From Sphingomonas sp. SORGH_AS_0950 (GTDB lineage: Bacteria; Pseudomonadota; Alphaproteobacteria; Sphingomonadales; Sphingomonadaceae), in contig NZ_JAUTAE010000001.1 in assembly GCF_030818415.1 (NCBI RefSeq), positions 2,878,001 through 2,942,000 on the forward strand: 64,000 nucleotides of DNA. The letters run 5' to 3'. Shown here piece after piece: positions 8,718-18,725 of this stretch (positions are counted from its first letter, which is position 1; every line of letters begins with the position of its first letter). Below the pieces are notes generated by a model. That model had not been told where the DNA came from. It saw nothing but the letters and a program-made list of their open reading frames with translations, and did not search any database. Made by a program: the position numbers and the translations under genes.

Positions 8718-9257
8718 ATGCCGCGCGGAGGACAACATCATCGAAGCCGGGAAGCGCGTCGGCAGGTCATGATTCCGTGCCGGATGAAGTCGGTGCGGGG
8801 ATGGGGCGACGCCTGCATCCACAATATCTCGTCGCGCGGCATGATGATCGCCTCCGACGATCCGCTGGTGCCCGGTGACTATGTCGACATCCGCCGGGGC
8901 CGCCAGGTGGTGATCGGTCGCGTCATCTGGCGGCGCGATTGCTATACCGGCATCCGAACCCAGGACGTGATCAGCGCCGACACCCTCATCAACGAACCGC
9001 GCCTGGAAGGGCGCCCGGTCCAGTCCGCCGCCGAAGCCGATCGCCGCACCAGCCGCAGCCGCGCGGTCAGCCGCATCGACACCGCGCATGGCCTGGACCG
9101 AAGCCGCTGGCTGGCTGGCAACCTGCAATTCGGCGCGCTTTGTGCCTTCGGGCTGGTCGCCGCCATCGTCATCGCCCTGGAGGTGGCGCAGATGCTCGCC
9201 ATTCCCACCGGCCGCATCACCCAGGCGCTGGCGGTAAAGCCCGACGCGCGCCCCTGA
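8718..9257 (+). CDS. PilZ-domain protein with C-terminal membrane anchor
   Basis: 179 residues. The N-terminal about 80 residues resemble a PilZ domain: an arginine-rich REARRQ start, then a DxSxxG-like NISSRGMMI motif and PLVPGDYVDIRRG, where PilZ proteins bind cyclic di-GMP. A basic linker (about 95-130) leads to one transmembrane helix near the C-terminus (ALCAFGLVAAIVIALEVAQML). The D of the canonical D/NxSxxG is N here, which is allowed. This suggests a membrane-tethered c-di-GMP effector, but no target is evident from the neighbours. The stop codon lies inside a hairpin shared with the convergent ygfZ. Confidence 0.75.
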   Translation: MPRGGQHHRSREARRQVMIPCRMKSVRGWGDACIHNISSRGMMIASDDPLVPGDYVDIRRGRQVVIGRVIWRRDCYTGIRTQDVISADTLINEPRLEGRPVQSAAEADRRTSRSRAVSRIDTAHGLDRSRWLAGNLQFGALCAFGLVAAIVIALEVAQMLAIPTGRITQALAVKPDARP

Positions 9258-9274
9258 TCCGCGAAGGGGATCAG
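9254..9274. terminator. Symmetric hairpin between convergent genes containing both stop codons
   Basis: The 7-bp arms CTGATCC and GGATCAG flank a 7-nt loop. The TGA of the PilZ gene and the TGA of the opposite-strand ygfZ each lie within one arm. There is no T tract, so termination is inferred from the position and symmetry only. Confidence 0.5.
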
Positions 9275-10035
9275 GCCGGTTCGTCCGCCCCGATCGCCGC
9301 CGCCAGCCAGGCGGGGCACAACGCATCGCCCAGCGTCTCGACCCGGCGATGCTCGACCATCAGCCCCAGCTCCGGATAGGTCGCCCGTGTCCGGTCGCCC
9401 GCATCGCCCAGCGGCGCCACCACCAGTCGCCGGTTGACCTTCGAGCGGTGATGCATCCGGGCGGTATTCTCCTGCCCGACATAGCAGCCCTTGGTGAAGC
9501 TGACCCCGTTCAGCTCGCGCGCATTGCATTCCAGCCAGAGCGTCTCGCCCGACCCCAGCTCGCCCACGCCCTCGGTAACGCCCAGCGACAGGCGGTGCGC
9601 GACCCAATCGGTCGCCGCGTCGCCGGCGGGAGCCAGCCAGCGCTTGCCCAATTCGGGCAGGCGCGGGTCCTCGGCATGGCCATCGGCGTCGCGGCTCCAA
9701 TGCACCGCCAGATCCTCCACGGGCTCGATCGTGATCGCCCGGCGCAGGCGATAGATCGACAGCCGCCGCGCCAGCGCCTCGGCCTGCGCGGCCTCCGCAT
9801 CGATCAGCACCGCATCGCCGTCCGCCCATAGCAGGAAGTCGAACAGCGCCTTGCCCTGCGGGGTCAGCAGCCCCGCCCAGCGCGGCCGGTCGGGCGTCAG
9901 GCCGATCACGTCCTGCGTCACCAAGCCTTGCAGGAAACCGCGCACATCCTCGCCCGCCACGCGGATCAGGCGCCGGTCGGCCAGGGTCGTGGCGGGCGCG
10001 GGGCCGGGCTGCGTCGTCGGGGTGGTATCGCTCAT
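9271..10035 (-). CDS. ygfZ: Folate-binding YgfZ/GcvT-like protein (Fe-S cluster maintenance)
   Basis: 254 residues from the ATG at 10035; an upstream TTG in frame adds nine residues but lacks an SD. The signature KGCYVGQENTARMHH (family K-G-C-Y-x-G-Q-E) is present, with an N-terminal RLIRVAGEDVRGFLQGLVTQDV segment typical of the GcvT fold. YgfZ/IBA57-type proteins bind tetrahydrofolate and support assembly or repair of certain iron-sulfur enzymes, including the tRNA thiomethylase MiaB in E. coli. The gene is head-to-head with the amidohydrolase, only 47 nt apart, so the two promoters must overlap. Confidence 0.9.
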   Translation of the reverse strand: MSDTTPTTQPGPAPATTLADRRLIRVAGEDVRGFLQGLVTQDVIGLTPDRPRWAGLLTPQGKALFDFLLWADGDAVLIDAEAAQAEALARRLSIYRLRRAITIEPVEDLAVHWSRDADGHAEDPRLPELGKRWLAPAGDAATDWVAHRLSLGVTEGVGELGSGETLWLECNARELNGVSFTKGCYVGQENTARMHHRSKVNRRLVVAPLGDAGDRTRATYPELGLMVEHRRVETLGDALCPAWLAAAIGADEPA

Positions 10036-10082
10036 GGCGGCAAGGTAGGAGGGCGCGACCAATCGCGAAAGGCCCGTTTGTC

Positions 10083-11402
10083 ATGACCTTCGATCTGCTT
10101 CTCTCCGGCGGCACCGTGCATACCCCCGGCGGCCCCGTTCGTGCCGATGTCGGCGTGACGAACGGCCGGATCGTCGCCATCGGGGCGAAGGGCGATGCGG
10201 GGCGGGTGATCGACTGCACCGGGCTCGACATCCTTCCCGGCGTGATCGACAGCCAGGTCCATTTCCGCGAGCCCGGCCTGATGCACAAGGAAGACCTGGC
10301 GAGCGGAAGCCGCGCGGCGGTGATGGGCGGCGTGACCGCCGTCTTCGAAATGCCCAATACCAAGCCGAACACCGATTCGGCCGACGCGATCACCGACAAG
10401 CTGACCCGCGCCAAGACGATGTATTGCGACCATGCCTTCTATGTCGGCGCGACCAACCACAATGCGCGCGACCTGGCCGAGCTGGAGCGGATGCCGGGCA
10501 CGGCGGGGGTCAAGATCTTCATGGGCGCCTCGACCGGCGACCTGCTGGTGTCCGAGGATGCGCGGCTGGCCGAGGTGCTCGCCTCGGGCCATCGCCGCGT
10601 CGCCATCCATGCCGAGGATGAGGACCGGATGAACGCGCGTGCGGGCGAGCGGATCGAGGGCGATCCGTCGTCGCACCCGGTCTGGCGCGACGACGAAAGC
10701 GCGCTGCTCGCCACCCATCGCATCCTGCGGCTGGCGCGCGCGGCCAATCGCCGCATCCACATCCTGCACGTCACCACGCCCGCCGAGCTGGAATATATCG
10801 CCAAGCACAAGGACATCGCGACCTGCGAGGTCACGCCGCAGCATCTGACGCTGGCGGGCGAGGAGGCCTATCCGCGGCTCGGCACGCTGGCGCAGATGAA
10901 CCCGCCAATCCGTTCGGGCGCGCATCGCGACGGGCTGTGGCACTGGCTGAACCAGGGCGTGCCCGACGTCATCGGCTCGGACCATGCGCCGCACACGCTG
11001 GAGGAAAAGGCCAAGCCCTATCCGGGCAGCCCCAGCGGGATGCCGGGCGTGCAGACGCTGCTGCCGCTGCTGCTCGACCATGCCGCGAACGGCCGCCTGT
11101 CGCTCCAGCGCGTGATCGAGCTGACCAGCGCCGGTGCGCAGCGCATCTTCGGCATCGTCGGCAAGGGGCGGATCGCGGCGGGCTATGACGCCGACTTCAC
11201 CATCGTCGACCTCAAGAAGCGGTGGACGATCGAGGAAAAGTGGCTTCAGTCCAAGTGCGGCTGGTCGCCCTTCACCGGCATGGAACTGACCGGCAAGCCG
11301 ATCGGCACGATCGTGCGCGGCCAGGTGGCGATGTGGGAAGACCAGCTGGCCGAGGCCCCGACCGGCCAGCCGATCCGTTTCGAGGCGGTCGATTTCGGAT
11401 GA
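10083..11402 (+). CDS. pyrC: Dihydroorotase-like amidohydrolase (PyrC type)
   Basis: 439 residues, class I dihydroorotase/hydantoinase group of the amidohydrolase superfamily. Visible features are a composite N-terminal domain, a metal-site segment reading DSQVHFREPG, the presumed carboxylated Lys region GVKIFMGASTG, AIHAEDED, ILHVTTP and the catalytic Asp in GSDHAPH. Dihydroorotase forms dihydroorotate from carbamoyl-aspartate in pyrimidine synthesis. The usual HxH pair is QxH here, which I associate with an alphaproteobacterial clade annotated as dihydroorotase. Activity on another cyclic amide cannot be excluded. Its stop overlaps the next start (ATGA). Confidence 0.82.
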   Translation: MTFDLLLSGGTVHTPGGPVRADVGVTNGRIVAIGAKGDAGRVIDCTGLDILPGVIDSQVHFREPGLMHKEDLASGSRAAVMGGVTAVFEMPNTKPNTDSADAITDKLTRAKTMYCDHAFYVGATNHNARDLAELERMPGTAGVKIFMGASTGDLLVSEDARLAEVLASGHRRVAIHAEDEDRMNARAGERIEGDPSSHPVWRDDESALLATHRILRLARAANRRIHILHVTTPAELEYIAKHKDIATCEVTPQHLTLAGEEAYPRLGTLAQMNPPIRSGAHRDGLWHWLNQGVPDVIGSDHAPHTLEEKAKPYPGSPSGMPGVQTLLPLLLDHAANGRLSLQRVIELTSAGAQRIFGIVGKGRIAAGYDADFTIVDLKKRWTIEEKWLQSKCGWSPFTGMELTGKPIGTIVRGQVAMWEDQLAEAPTGQPIRFEAVDFG

Positions 11403-11800
11403 TCGCGGAGCGCCGGGTGCGTGACATCCGGGTCTATTGCCCGGTCGCGCACCCCACGCTGGCTGCGATGATCGCGGGCGATCCGATGGCGGTCGAGCGC
11501 GACGCGACCGCCGCCGCGCTGCTTGCGATCCTGCGGACGCCGCCGCTCGGCGATTTCGGGCGGTATCGCGAGGTGGTGGAACTCGCGCTCGGCTATGAGG
11601 GCTTTCGCCCGGCCGAGGGCGCGGTGCCGACTCTGGGAACGGTGGGCGAGGCGAGCTGGTCGCCCACCGTCATCCTGACCGCGATCTATGATGCGGAGGC
11701 GGATGTGTCGGGCCTGGCGGAACGGCTGCTCGCCGCGCATCCCTGGGACGTGCCGGTGATCGCGGTCAGCGAACCCTATCGCTTGCTGATGCGCGGATAG
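11399..11800 (+). CDS. Unrecognised 133-residue protein, coupled to the dihydroorotase-like gene
   Basis: It starts at the ATG overlapping the pyrC stop, so it is translationally coupled. It has no signal peptide or membrane segment. Segments are DIRVYCPVAHPTLAAMIAG, LGTVGEASWSPTVILTAIYD and the C-terminal LLAAHPWDVPVIAVSEPYRLL. The last resembles the HP(Y/W)xxPxI pattern of CutA/NIF3-type proteins, so a small ferredoxin-like fold is possible; this is a weak inference. No function is assigned. Confidence 0.7.
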   Translation: MIAERRVRDIRVYCPVAHPTLAAMIAGDPMAVERDATAAALLAILRTPPLGDFGRYREVVELALGYEGFRPAEGAVPTLGTVGEASWSPTVILTAIYDAEADVSGLAERLLAAHPWDVPVIAVSEPYRLLMRG

Positions 11801-11813
11801 GGGCGGGCACGGG

Positions 11814-11887
11814 CTTCGACTTCGCTCATCCTGAACGGCTGTTGGGGAATCACCCGCTCCGTCCGTTCAGCCTGAGCGAAGTCGAAG
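11814..11887. repeat. REP-like palindromic element, copy 1
   Basis: Two 25-nt arms, beginning CTTCGACTTCGCTCA and ending GAGCGAAGTCGAAG, are inverted around a 24-nt centre with only two mismatches. It sits in the tail-to-tail gap between the unknown gene and eipA. A near-identical element, including the following GCCAAGGG, lies at 47606-47678, also in a convergent gap. Confidence 0.9.
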
Positions 11888-11911
11888 GCCAAGGGAATCC
11901 CCCAGCCCCGA

Positions 11912-12664
11912 TCAGAACGGCAACCACCGCGCCTTGTGCGTGAAGTTCATATAGCCGACATTGACGCCCGCGCGCCAACCGACGCCCAGCCGCACCGGGA
12001 TCAGCACGACATTGCCGCGCCGCAAATAGGTCGCGGCGAACCCGCCGACGAAATAGAGCCGCCCCTCGGCCGCCGGGAAGCGGTGGAACAGCTCCTCGGT
12101 GTCGTAGAGGTTGTAGACCAGCACGAACACCTTGTTCGCATCGCCGCCAATGTCGAAGCCCAGCGAGGGGCCGGTCCAATAGACCGGCATCTGCCCCTCG
12201 ACCTTGTGCGTCATCACGCCCGAGCCATAGCGAAGCCCGACGACGAACGCGCCCGATGCCTCGCGCCCCGCGATATAGGCATTGGGGCGGCCCTGCTCGC
12301 GCAGGATGCGCTCGATCATCCCCGCCAGGCCCTCGGCGCCCTTGCCGAACACATCCTCGCCCGCGGCCATCAGATCGTCGCGCTCGAAGGTTTCGGAGGC
12401 CTGGGTCGTCTGCGTCGCACGCGAATCGGGGATGGGGGTGGTGACTGGGGGCGGAGTGGTGGTCTGGGCGGGGGGCAGGGACTGGACGGGCGGCTCGACC
12501 GGCACCGGATCCCGCTGCGCCGGACGCGAGGGCTGGGTCGCCAGGTCGCTGTCGATTCCCTGGTTCGGATCGATGGTCCGGACCTGGGCGACGGCGGGCA
12601 TGGCGGTCGCGACGACGGCGGACAGGCCGCACAGGACCGACAGACCCAGATGGACGAAACGCAT
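11912..12664 (-). CDS. eipA: EipA family (DUF1134) envelope integrity protein
   Basis: 250 residues with a signal peptide (about 1-26, ending PAVA-Q). A Pro/Thr/Gln-rich periplasmic linker (about 30-85) precedes the DUF1134 domain. That domain carries AGEDVFGKGAEGLAGMIERIL, YWTGPSLGFDIGGDANKVF and YNLYDTEELFHRFPAAEG, all strongly conserved in the family. EipA is a periplasmic beta-barrel protein reported to be important for cell-envelope integrity in Brucella and Caulobacter. The start was chosen at the signal peptide; the open frame extends far upstream through the tRNA region and is not coding there. Confidence 0.9.
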   Translation of the reverse strand: MRFVHLGLSVLCGLSAVVATAMPAVAQVRTIDPNQGIDSDLATQPSRPAQRDPVPVEPPVQSLPPAQTTTPPPVTTPIPDSRATQTTQASETFERDDLMAAGEDVFGKGAEGLAGMIERILREQGRPNAYIAGREASGAFVVGLRYGSGVMTHKVEGQMPVYWTGPSLGFDIGGDANKVFVLVYNLYDTEELFHRFPAAEGRLYFVGGFAATYLRRGNVVLIPVRLGVGWRAGVNVGYMNFTHKARWLPF

Positions 12665-12828
12665 GACCTTCAACTCCCCCGGCAAGCCGATGCGGCACGT
12701 TAACCAGCCGCCGCCTTGCAGTGCAATGAACGACCTGAAGGCCCCTAGTCGATTTTCTCCACAAAATCCCGTCCAACCCCGGTTGATTGCCTCCCCCGGC
12801 CCCGCTATAGCCGCACCTCGCCGCAACC

Positions 12829-12918
12829 GGAGACGTGGGTGAGTGGCTGAAACCAACGCTTTGCTAAAGCGTCGTACGGGAAACCGTACCGAGGGTTCGA
12901 ATCCCTCCGTCTCCGCCA
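12829..12918 (+). tRNA. tRNA-Ser (GCU anticodon)
   Basis: The acceptor stem GGAGACG pairs with CGTCTCC. The anticodon stem ACGCT/AGCGT encloses the loop TTGCTAA with anticodon GCT (12863-12865). A long class II variable arm (GTACGGGAAACCGTAC) and a T arm with GGTTCGAATCC follow, with an encoded 3' CCA. The long variable arm together with the GCT anticodon identifies serine (AGC/AGU codons). No integrase or duplicated 3' end is seen nearby. Confidence 0.97.
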
Positions 12919-13108
12919 TATGCCGCGCTCCCCGATCATGTTCGAAACGCCGTAAGGCCGAACCGTTCTTCACCGCCCTGTCGAGCGGCTGGGACGGCAT
13001 CTGATCCGTTTCCGGACCTCTGCCGATCGGCGCTTGTGTTGTCCTGTCCTTGCGATCACCCTTGCCGAAACGAACCGGCTTTCGGGACCGGGAGACGAGG
13101 GAGGATGA

Positions 13109-14314
<1,206 letters not shown>

Positions 14315-14323
14315 AGGGGACGG

Positions 14324-14351
14324 GGTCGGCGGCGGTGATGCGCCGCCGACC
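14324..14351. terminator. GC hairpin between convergent genes
   Basis: A perfect 10-bp inverted repeat, GGTCGGCGGC / GCCGCCGACC, with an 8-nt loop lies between the esterase stop and the DUF3597 stop. It lacks a T tract but is positioned as a bidirectional terminator. Confidence 0.55.
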
Positions 14352-14359
14352 TTACGCCA

Positions 14360-14779
14360 TCAGTTGCGCAGGCTGTCGGGCACGACGCCGCCATTTTCGG
14401 CGAGCTTGGCCATCACCGCCTTGTGCAGCGCGATATTCTGTTCGGCCGACCCGTCCTGGGCGGCGTGGACGCCCAGTTCGTCGGCCAGTTCCTTGCGCGC
14501 CGACAGGCTGGAATCCAAGTCGAGCAGCTTGAGCAGATCGACGATCGAGCTTTGGTAGTTACCACCGCCGCCCTTCATCGACGCCATTTCGGACAGGACC
14601 GCACCGACATCGACCGCCTGGGGCGATGCGGGTTCAGGGGCAGGGGTGGCGGCGGCGGCGGCCGGGGCGGGCTGGGTCGGTTCCGCCTGGATCGTGGCGG
14701 GTGCCGGGGTGGGAGCGGGGGCAGGCGTCTTGCTGCCATGGTGGAATATCTTGTTCAGGATATTGCCGAAAATGCTCAT
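14360..14779 (-). CDS. DUF3597 domain protein
   Basis: 139 residues beginning MSIFGNILNKIFHHG, the characteristic start of DUF3597 proteins. An Ala/Pro-rich low-complexity linker (about 20-52) leads to the conserved domain with VDVGAVLSEMASMKGG..NYQSSIVDLLKLLDLDSSLSARKELADELGV. The C-terminal part resembles the LysM-associated YidB family: two helices and a conserved LGLDSS-type turn. The function is unknown. There is no signal peptide. A clear AAGGAA SD precedes the start. It is divergent from the DUF4142 gene, with 154 nt between starts. Confidence 0.85.
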   Translation of the reverse strand: MSIFGNILNKIFHHGSKTPAPAPTPAPATIQAEPTQPAPAAAAATPAPEPASPQAVDVGAVLSEMASMKGGGGNYQSSIVDLLKLLDLDSSLSARKELADELGVHAAQDGSAEQNIALHKAVMAKLAENGGVVPDSLRN

Positions 14780-14933
14780 GACCGAGTTCCTTCGCTGATA
14801 CGGATGACGGCGATGCCCGCCTCAACGACGAAAAGTGGCGTCCGGGTCCGTCACGGGTCGCTTCCCGGTTGGGAACGTCATCGCCCGACAGACGCTTACA
14901 CCCCATCTCCCGACGCTTTTTCAGGGGTTTGCC

Positions 14934-15509
14934 ATGACCATTCGTACGACGCTCATCGCCACGACCGCCCTTCTCGCGCTGGCGGGGTGCGGCAAGAAAC
15001 AGGATGCGACGCCCGCCGACACGACGAACAGCATCGCCGCCGCCAACCAGCTCGACGCCGCGACGCCGACCCCCGCCGCCGTCAGCGCGTCGCAGAGCTT
15101 CGTCAACACCGCCGCCGCCAGCGACGCGTTCGAGATCGAAAGCTCGAAGCTGGCGCTGACCAATGGTTCGTCCGCCTCGGTCAAGTCCTATGCCCGCAAG
15201 ATGATCGAGGCGCACACCGCCTCGACTGCCAAGCTGAAGGCGACCACCGCCACGCTGAGCCCCGCGCTCACCCCCGACCCGGCGCTCAATGCCGAGCAGC
15301 AGCAGACGATCGACCAGCTGAAGTCGCTCAACGGCGCGGCGTTCGACCAGGCCTATATCGCCGCGCAGGCGGCCGGGCACCAGCAGACGCTCGATGCGCT
15401 GAAGGCCTATGCCGCGACCGGCGACGTGCCCCAGCTGAAGGCCTTCGCCAACGGGCTGATCCCGACCGTCGCGGCGCATCTGAACATGGTGAAGGGCCTG
15501 AAGGCCTGA
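14934..15509 (+). CDS. DUF4142 lipoprotein
   Basis: 191 residues. The lipoprotein signal ends in LALAGC (lipobox, Cys about 18). After a Thr/Ala-rich spacer the DUF4142 ferritin-like four-helix region follows (SFVNTAAASDAFEIESSKLAL, VKSYARKMIEAH, LKSLNGAAFDQAYI..QAAGHQQTLDALK). The family is common in sphingomonads and rhizobia and is predicted to be periplasmic. A stress-related role is often suggested but not proven. An intergenic hairpin at 15520-15547 separates it from the convergent receptor gene. Confidence 0.88.
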   Translation: MTIRTTLIATTALLALAGCGKKQDATPADTTNSIAAANQLDAATPTPAAVSASQSFVNTAAASDAFEIESSKLALTNGSSASVKSYARKMIEAHTASTAKLKATTATLSPALTPDPALNAEQQQTIDQLKSLNGAAFDQAYIAAQAAGHQQTLDALKAYAATGDVPQLKAFANGLIPTVAAHLNMVKGLKA

Positions 15510-15519
15510 TTTAAGGGAC

Positions 15520-15547
15520 AGGGGCGGCGGGCATGCGCGCCGCCCCT
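15520..15547. terminator. GC hairpin between convergent genes
   Basis: The 10-bp arms AGGGGCGGCG and CGCCGCCCCT flank an 8-nt loop. It lies between the DUF4142 stop and the stop of the opposite-strand TonB receptor. No T tract follows on the + strand. Confidence 0.5.
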
Positions 15548-15549
15548 TC

Positions 15550-17703
15550 TCAAAAGGCGAAGCTGACCGTGCCGATCGCGCGACGCGGGTCGCCGATCGC
15601 GACGCCATATTGGTTGACCGCCGAGGTGTAATAGGTGCGGTCGAAGATGTTCTTCAGGTTGAACTGGAACGTCACCCGCCGCCCCGCCAGTTGCGTGTCA
15701 TAGGTGACGAAGGCGTCGGCCACGACATAGGAGGCCAACCAGAAGCTGTTGGCATCGTCCCCCGGCCGCCGCGCGACATAGCGCCCGCCGCCGCCCAGCC
15801 TCAGCCGATCCTCGCCCGCGATCGCCCCGACATCATAGGCCGCCGACAGCGACGCGGTATGCGGCGCGACATTGGCGAGCTGGTTGCCCGCGAATGCGGG
15901 GTCTTCGACGGTGCGCGCATGGGTATAGGCATAGCTGCCGATCAGGCTGAGCGTGCGCGTCACCTGGCCCGCGACGTCCAGTTCCACCCCGCGCGAGATG
16001 GCGCGGCCCGCAGTGCGGTAATCGGTCAGCGCGGTCGCCGGATTGAACTGCGACACCAGCACGTTGCGCTTGTCGATATCGTACAGCGCCAGAGTCGCGG
16101 TGACGCGGTCGGGCACGTCCAGCTTGGCCCCGACCTCGAACGAGCGTCCCCGCTCCGGCGCGAAGGCCGAGGTGAGGGTGACGCCGCTGGCCAGCGGCGC
16201 GATGGTCGAGGTCGGCTTCAGCGAGCGGGTATAGCCGCCATAGAGCGACAGCGTATCGGTCGCGCGCCAGACCAGCCCGGCCTGGGGCACGAACTCCCAG
16301 CGGTCCAGATCGGTGTTGGCGGTGAAGGGCCGCCCGCGCCCCGCCCGCTGGTCGAACCCGACCAGACGCCCGCCCGCTGTCACGATCCAGCGCTCGCCCA
16401 GATGGATCGCATCCTGGCCGAACAGCGAATAGTTATACAGCCGGTCGGTCTGGTCGCTGTCGGAGGGCGACACGGTGGTCGGAAAGGGCTCGCGCCCATA
16501 GACGGGGCGCAGATAGCTGAAGGTCGTGGCGGTCGCCTGGCGGATCAGGTCGCGGCGGTAATAGCGGCGATATTCGCCCTCCACGCCCAGGATGATCTGG
16601 TGCCGCATCCCCAGCGCCTCGACCTAGCCGTCGAGATAGGCTTGGATATAGGCGTCGGTGCTGAGCGAGCCGACCGTGGCGTCGTTCCGGCGGGTCAGCG
16701 TGCCGCGCGTCGTGTTGACCGCCGTCACCCGCAACTGTCCGGCATCGTAACGCTCGCTGTTGAAGCTCGCCGCCAGATGCGCCGCCCATGTGCCGCCCAG
16801 CCGGTGGTCGAGGGCGAGCTGGACCAGATGGCTGTCGCCGAACATCCGGTTGTTGCGATCGTCCAGCCGCTCGCGACGCGGCACCGCCAGCGGGGTTATG
16901 GTGCGGGGATCGAGCACCGTCCCCCGGTCGAAGGGCGTGTCGAACCGGCGATATTCATACCACAGCACCGCCTGGGTATCGCCGCCATACCAGCCGAGCG
17001 AGGGCGCGATCAGCGTGTCGCGGCGCTCGCCGAAATTGCGCCAATAATCCTCGTCCTGATGATCGAGCACCAGCCGCCCGGCCAGATTGCCCGCGATCGG
17101 CCCGGTCAGGTCGGCCATCGCCTCCAGCCCGGTGCGCGATGCGGCATAGGCCGATCCGGTCAGCGCGACCGCCAGATGCGGGTCGAGCAGCGGCTTCTTC
17201 GCGACGGTGTTGATGACCCCGCCGGGGTCCATGATGCCATAGAGCAGCGAGGCGGGGCCCTTCAGCACCTCGACGCTCTGGGTGGCGGCGTTGAAGGCGC
17301 GGCCCTGCACCAGCGGCATGCCGTTGCGCATCACCGACCCGTCGCGATTGCCGCCGAAGCCGCGCTTGAGCACCGTGTCCTGCGTCGCGGCCAGCGTATT
17401 GCCCTGGGTGATGCCGCTGATATTGGCGAGCGCATCGTCCAGGAAGCGCGGGCGCTGGTCGCGGATCACCTGCGCGGGCACGATATTGACCGCCTGCGGC
17501 GTCTCCAGCGGCCCGGCCGAGGAGCGCAGGGTCGAGGCGTCGGGGGTCGGCTTGTAGCGGTCGTCCGCCGCCCTGGGCGCGGGCGAGGCGCGGCCGGTGA
17601 CGACGATCTCCTGCCCGGTGGTGCCGTCGTCGTCGAGCGTGGCCGCCTGCGCGGAAGCGGCGGTCAGGCCCAGGACCAGCAACCCGCCGGTGATCGTTCG
17701 CAT
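15550..17703 (-). pseudogene. TonB-dependent siderophore receptor interrupted by an in-frame amber codon
   Basis: The frame from 17703 encodes a 717-codon siderophore receptor: signal peptide (to about 20), TonB box region TGQEIVVTG, plug domain (ETPQAVNIVPAQVIRDQ, MDPGGVINTVAKKP) and a 22-strand-type barrel ending in ...IGTVSFAF with the typical terminal Phe. One TAG at 16624-16626 splits it after YLDG, and the frame continues without shift as VEALGMRHQI. A single C-to-T change (CAG to TAG) would explain it. It lies 53 nt downstream of fecR, as expected for the cognate receptor. It could be a young pseudogene, a sequencing error or an assembly error; readthrough is less likely. Confidence 0.85.
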
Positions 17704-17756
17704 AGGATGTCCCCTTTGCGAGCGCCTCATATACTTTTGATAGGGACTCGCAATAG

Positions 17757-18725
17757 CTACCTGCGCGTGAGGGTGATCCCGTCCGGCCCCTCGCGCACCG
17801 ACAGGTCGAACAGCGCGCCGATCAGCGTCAGGCTCTCGACCGGGCGGTCCAGCCGGAAGCGGCCGTTGAACGTCTCGTCCGCCAGCGCCGGATCGGCCAG
17901 CCGGATGGGGCGGGGGCTGTACCGCCCGATCCGCGCCACCGCATCGCCCAGCCGGATGCGGTCGCCGGTCAGCCAGCGGTCCTGCCACCCCTGATAGCTG
18001 GCGGTGTCGAAGCGGTGGAGCGCGATCCGGTCGCGCCCGGCCTCGGCCCAGTAACCGGCGGTGACGACCACCGGCGGCTGCCCCGGCACGGTCAGCCGCA
18101 CCCGGCCGCGATAGACGCGCAGCTCGCTATGCCCCGCGCCGCGATCGACGCTGAAATTGGTGCCCAGCGCGACCATCTGTCCCTCGGGCGTCGAGACCGC
18201 GAAGGGGCGGCTTGCATCGTGGCGCACCTCAAAGCGCGCCGCGCCGCCTTGCAACGTCAGGTCGCGTGCGCCGTCCGAAAAGGCGATGGCGACGCGCGAG
18301 GCGGCGTCGAGCGTCATGTCCGATCCGTCGGGCAGCGTGACCCGGCGCTGCTGTCCGACCGCGCTGGCATAGTCTGCGCGCACCGTCCCGCCGGGGGGCA
18401 GGGCGTGCCACAGCACCGGCGCGACCGCGACGATGGCCAGCCCGGCGGCGATGCCGATGGCGAAGCGCCGGTTCGCGGGGCGCGCCAGCGCCTGCCAGCG
18501 GCGGGGACGGGGGCGGGGCGCCGGGATGGGCGGGCTTGCCCGCTCTGCCTGCTCGACGACATGGAACAGCGCCGGGTCGCCCAGCAGGCGCACCATGCGG
18601 GACAGCGCCGCGCGATGCGCGGGCGAGCGGTTCAGCCATGCGCCCAGTTCGGCGCGATCGTCCGGCGACAGCGCGTCCAGCCGGTCGGCCCAGTCCGCCG
18701 CCTCTTCGATCAGCCCGTCAGTCAT
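17757..18725 (-). CDS. FecR-family anti-sigma / sigma-regulator
   Basis: 322 residues. The N-terminal DUF4880-like cytoplasmic segment is EEAADWADRLDALSPDDRAELGAWLNRSPAHRAAL. One transmembrane helix lies near 90-110 (FAIGIAAGLAIVAVAPVLWHA), followed by a periplasmic FecR domain (GQQRRVTLPDGSDMTLDAASRVAI, PFAVSTPEGQMVALGTNFSV) and a C-terminal STN-like end (FNGRFRLDRPVESLTLIGALF). FecR proteins relay receptor occupancy to an ECF sigma factor. It overlaps the sigma gene by 8 nt and precedes the siderophore receptor. Confidence 0.92.
   Translation of the reverse strand: MTDGLIEEAADWADRLDALSPDDRAELGAWLNRSPAHRAALSRMVRLLGDPALFHVVEQAERASPPIPAPRPRPRRWQALARPANRRFAIGIAAGLAIVAVAPVLWHALPPGGTVRADYASAVGQQRRVTLPDGSDMTLDAASRVAIAFSDGARDLTLQGGAARFEVRHDASRPFAVSTPEGQMVALGTNFSVDRGAGHSELRVYRGRVRLTVPGQPPVVVTAGYWAEAGRDRIALHRFDTASYQGWQDRWLTGDRIRLGDAVARIGRYSPRPIRLADPALADETFNGRFRLDRPVESLTLIGALFDLSVREGPDGITLTRR

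Noticed and set aside
12829..12918. tRNA-Ser as an attachment site for an integrated element
   Set aside because: No integrase, no duplicated tRNA 3' end and ordinary chromosomal genes on both sides.
15550..17703. Stop-codon reassignment or selenocysteine/pyrrolysine-type readthrough at the amber
   Set aside because: The other genes here use TAG normally as stop (for example FecR), so recoding is less economical than a point mutation or sequencing error.
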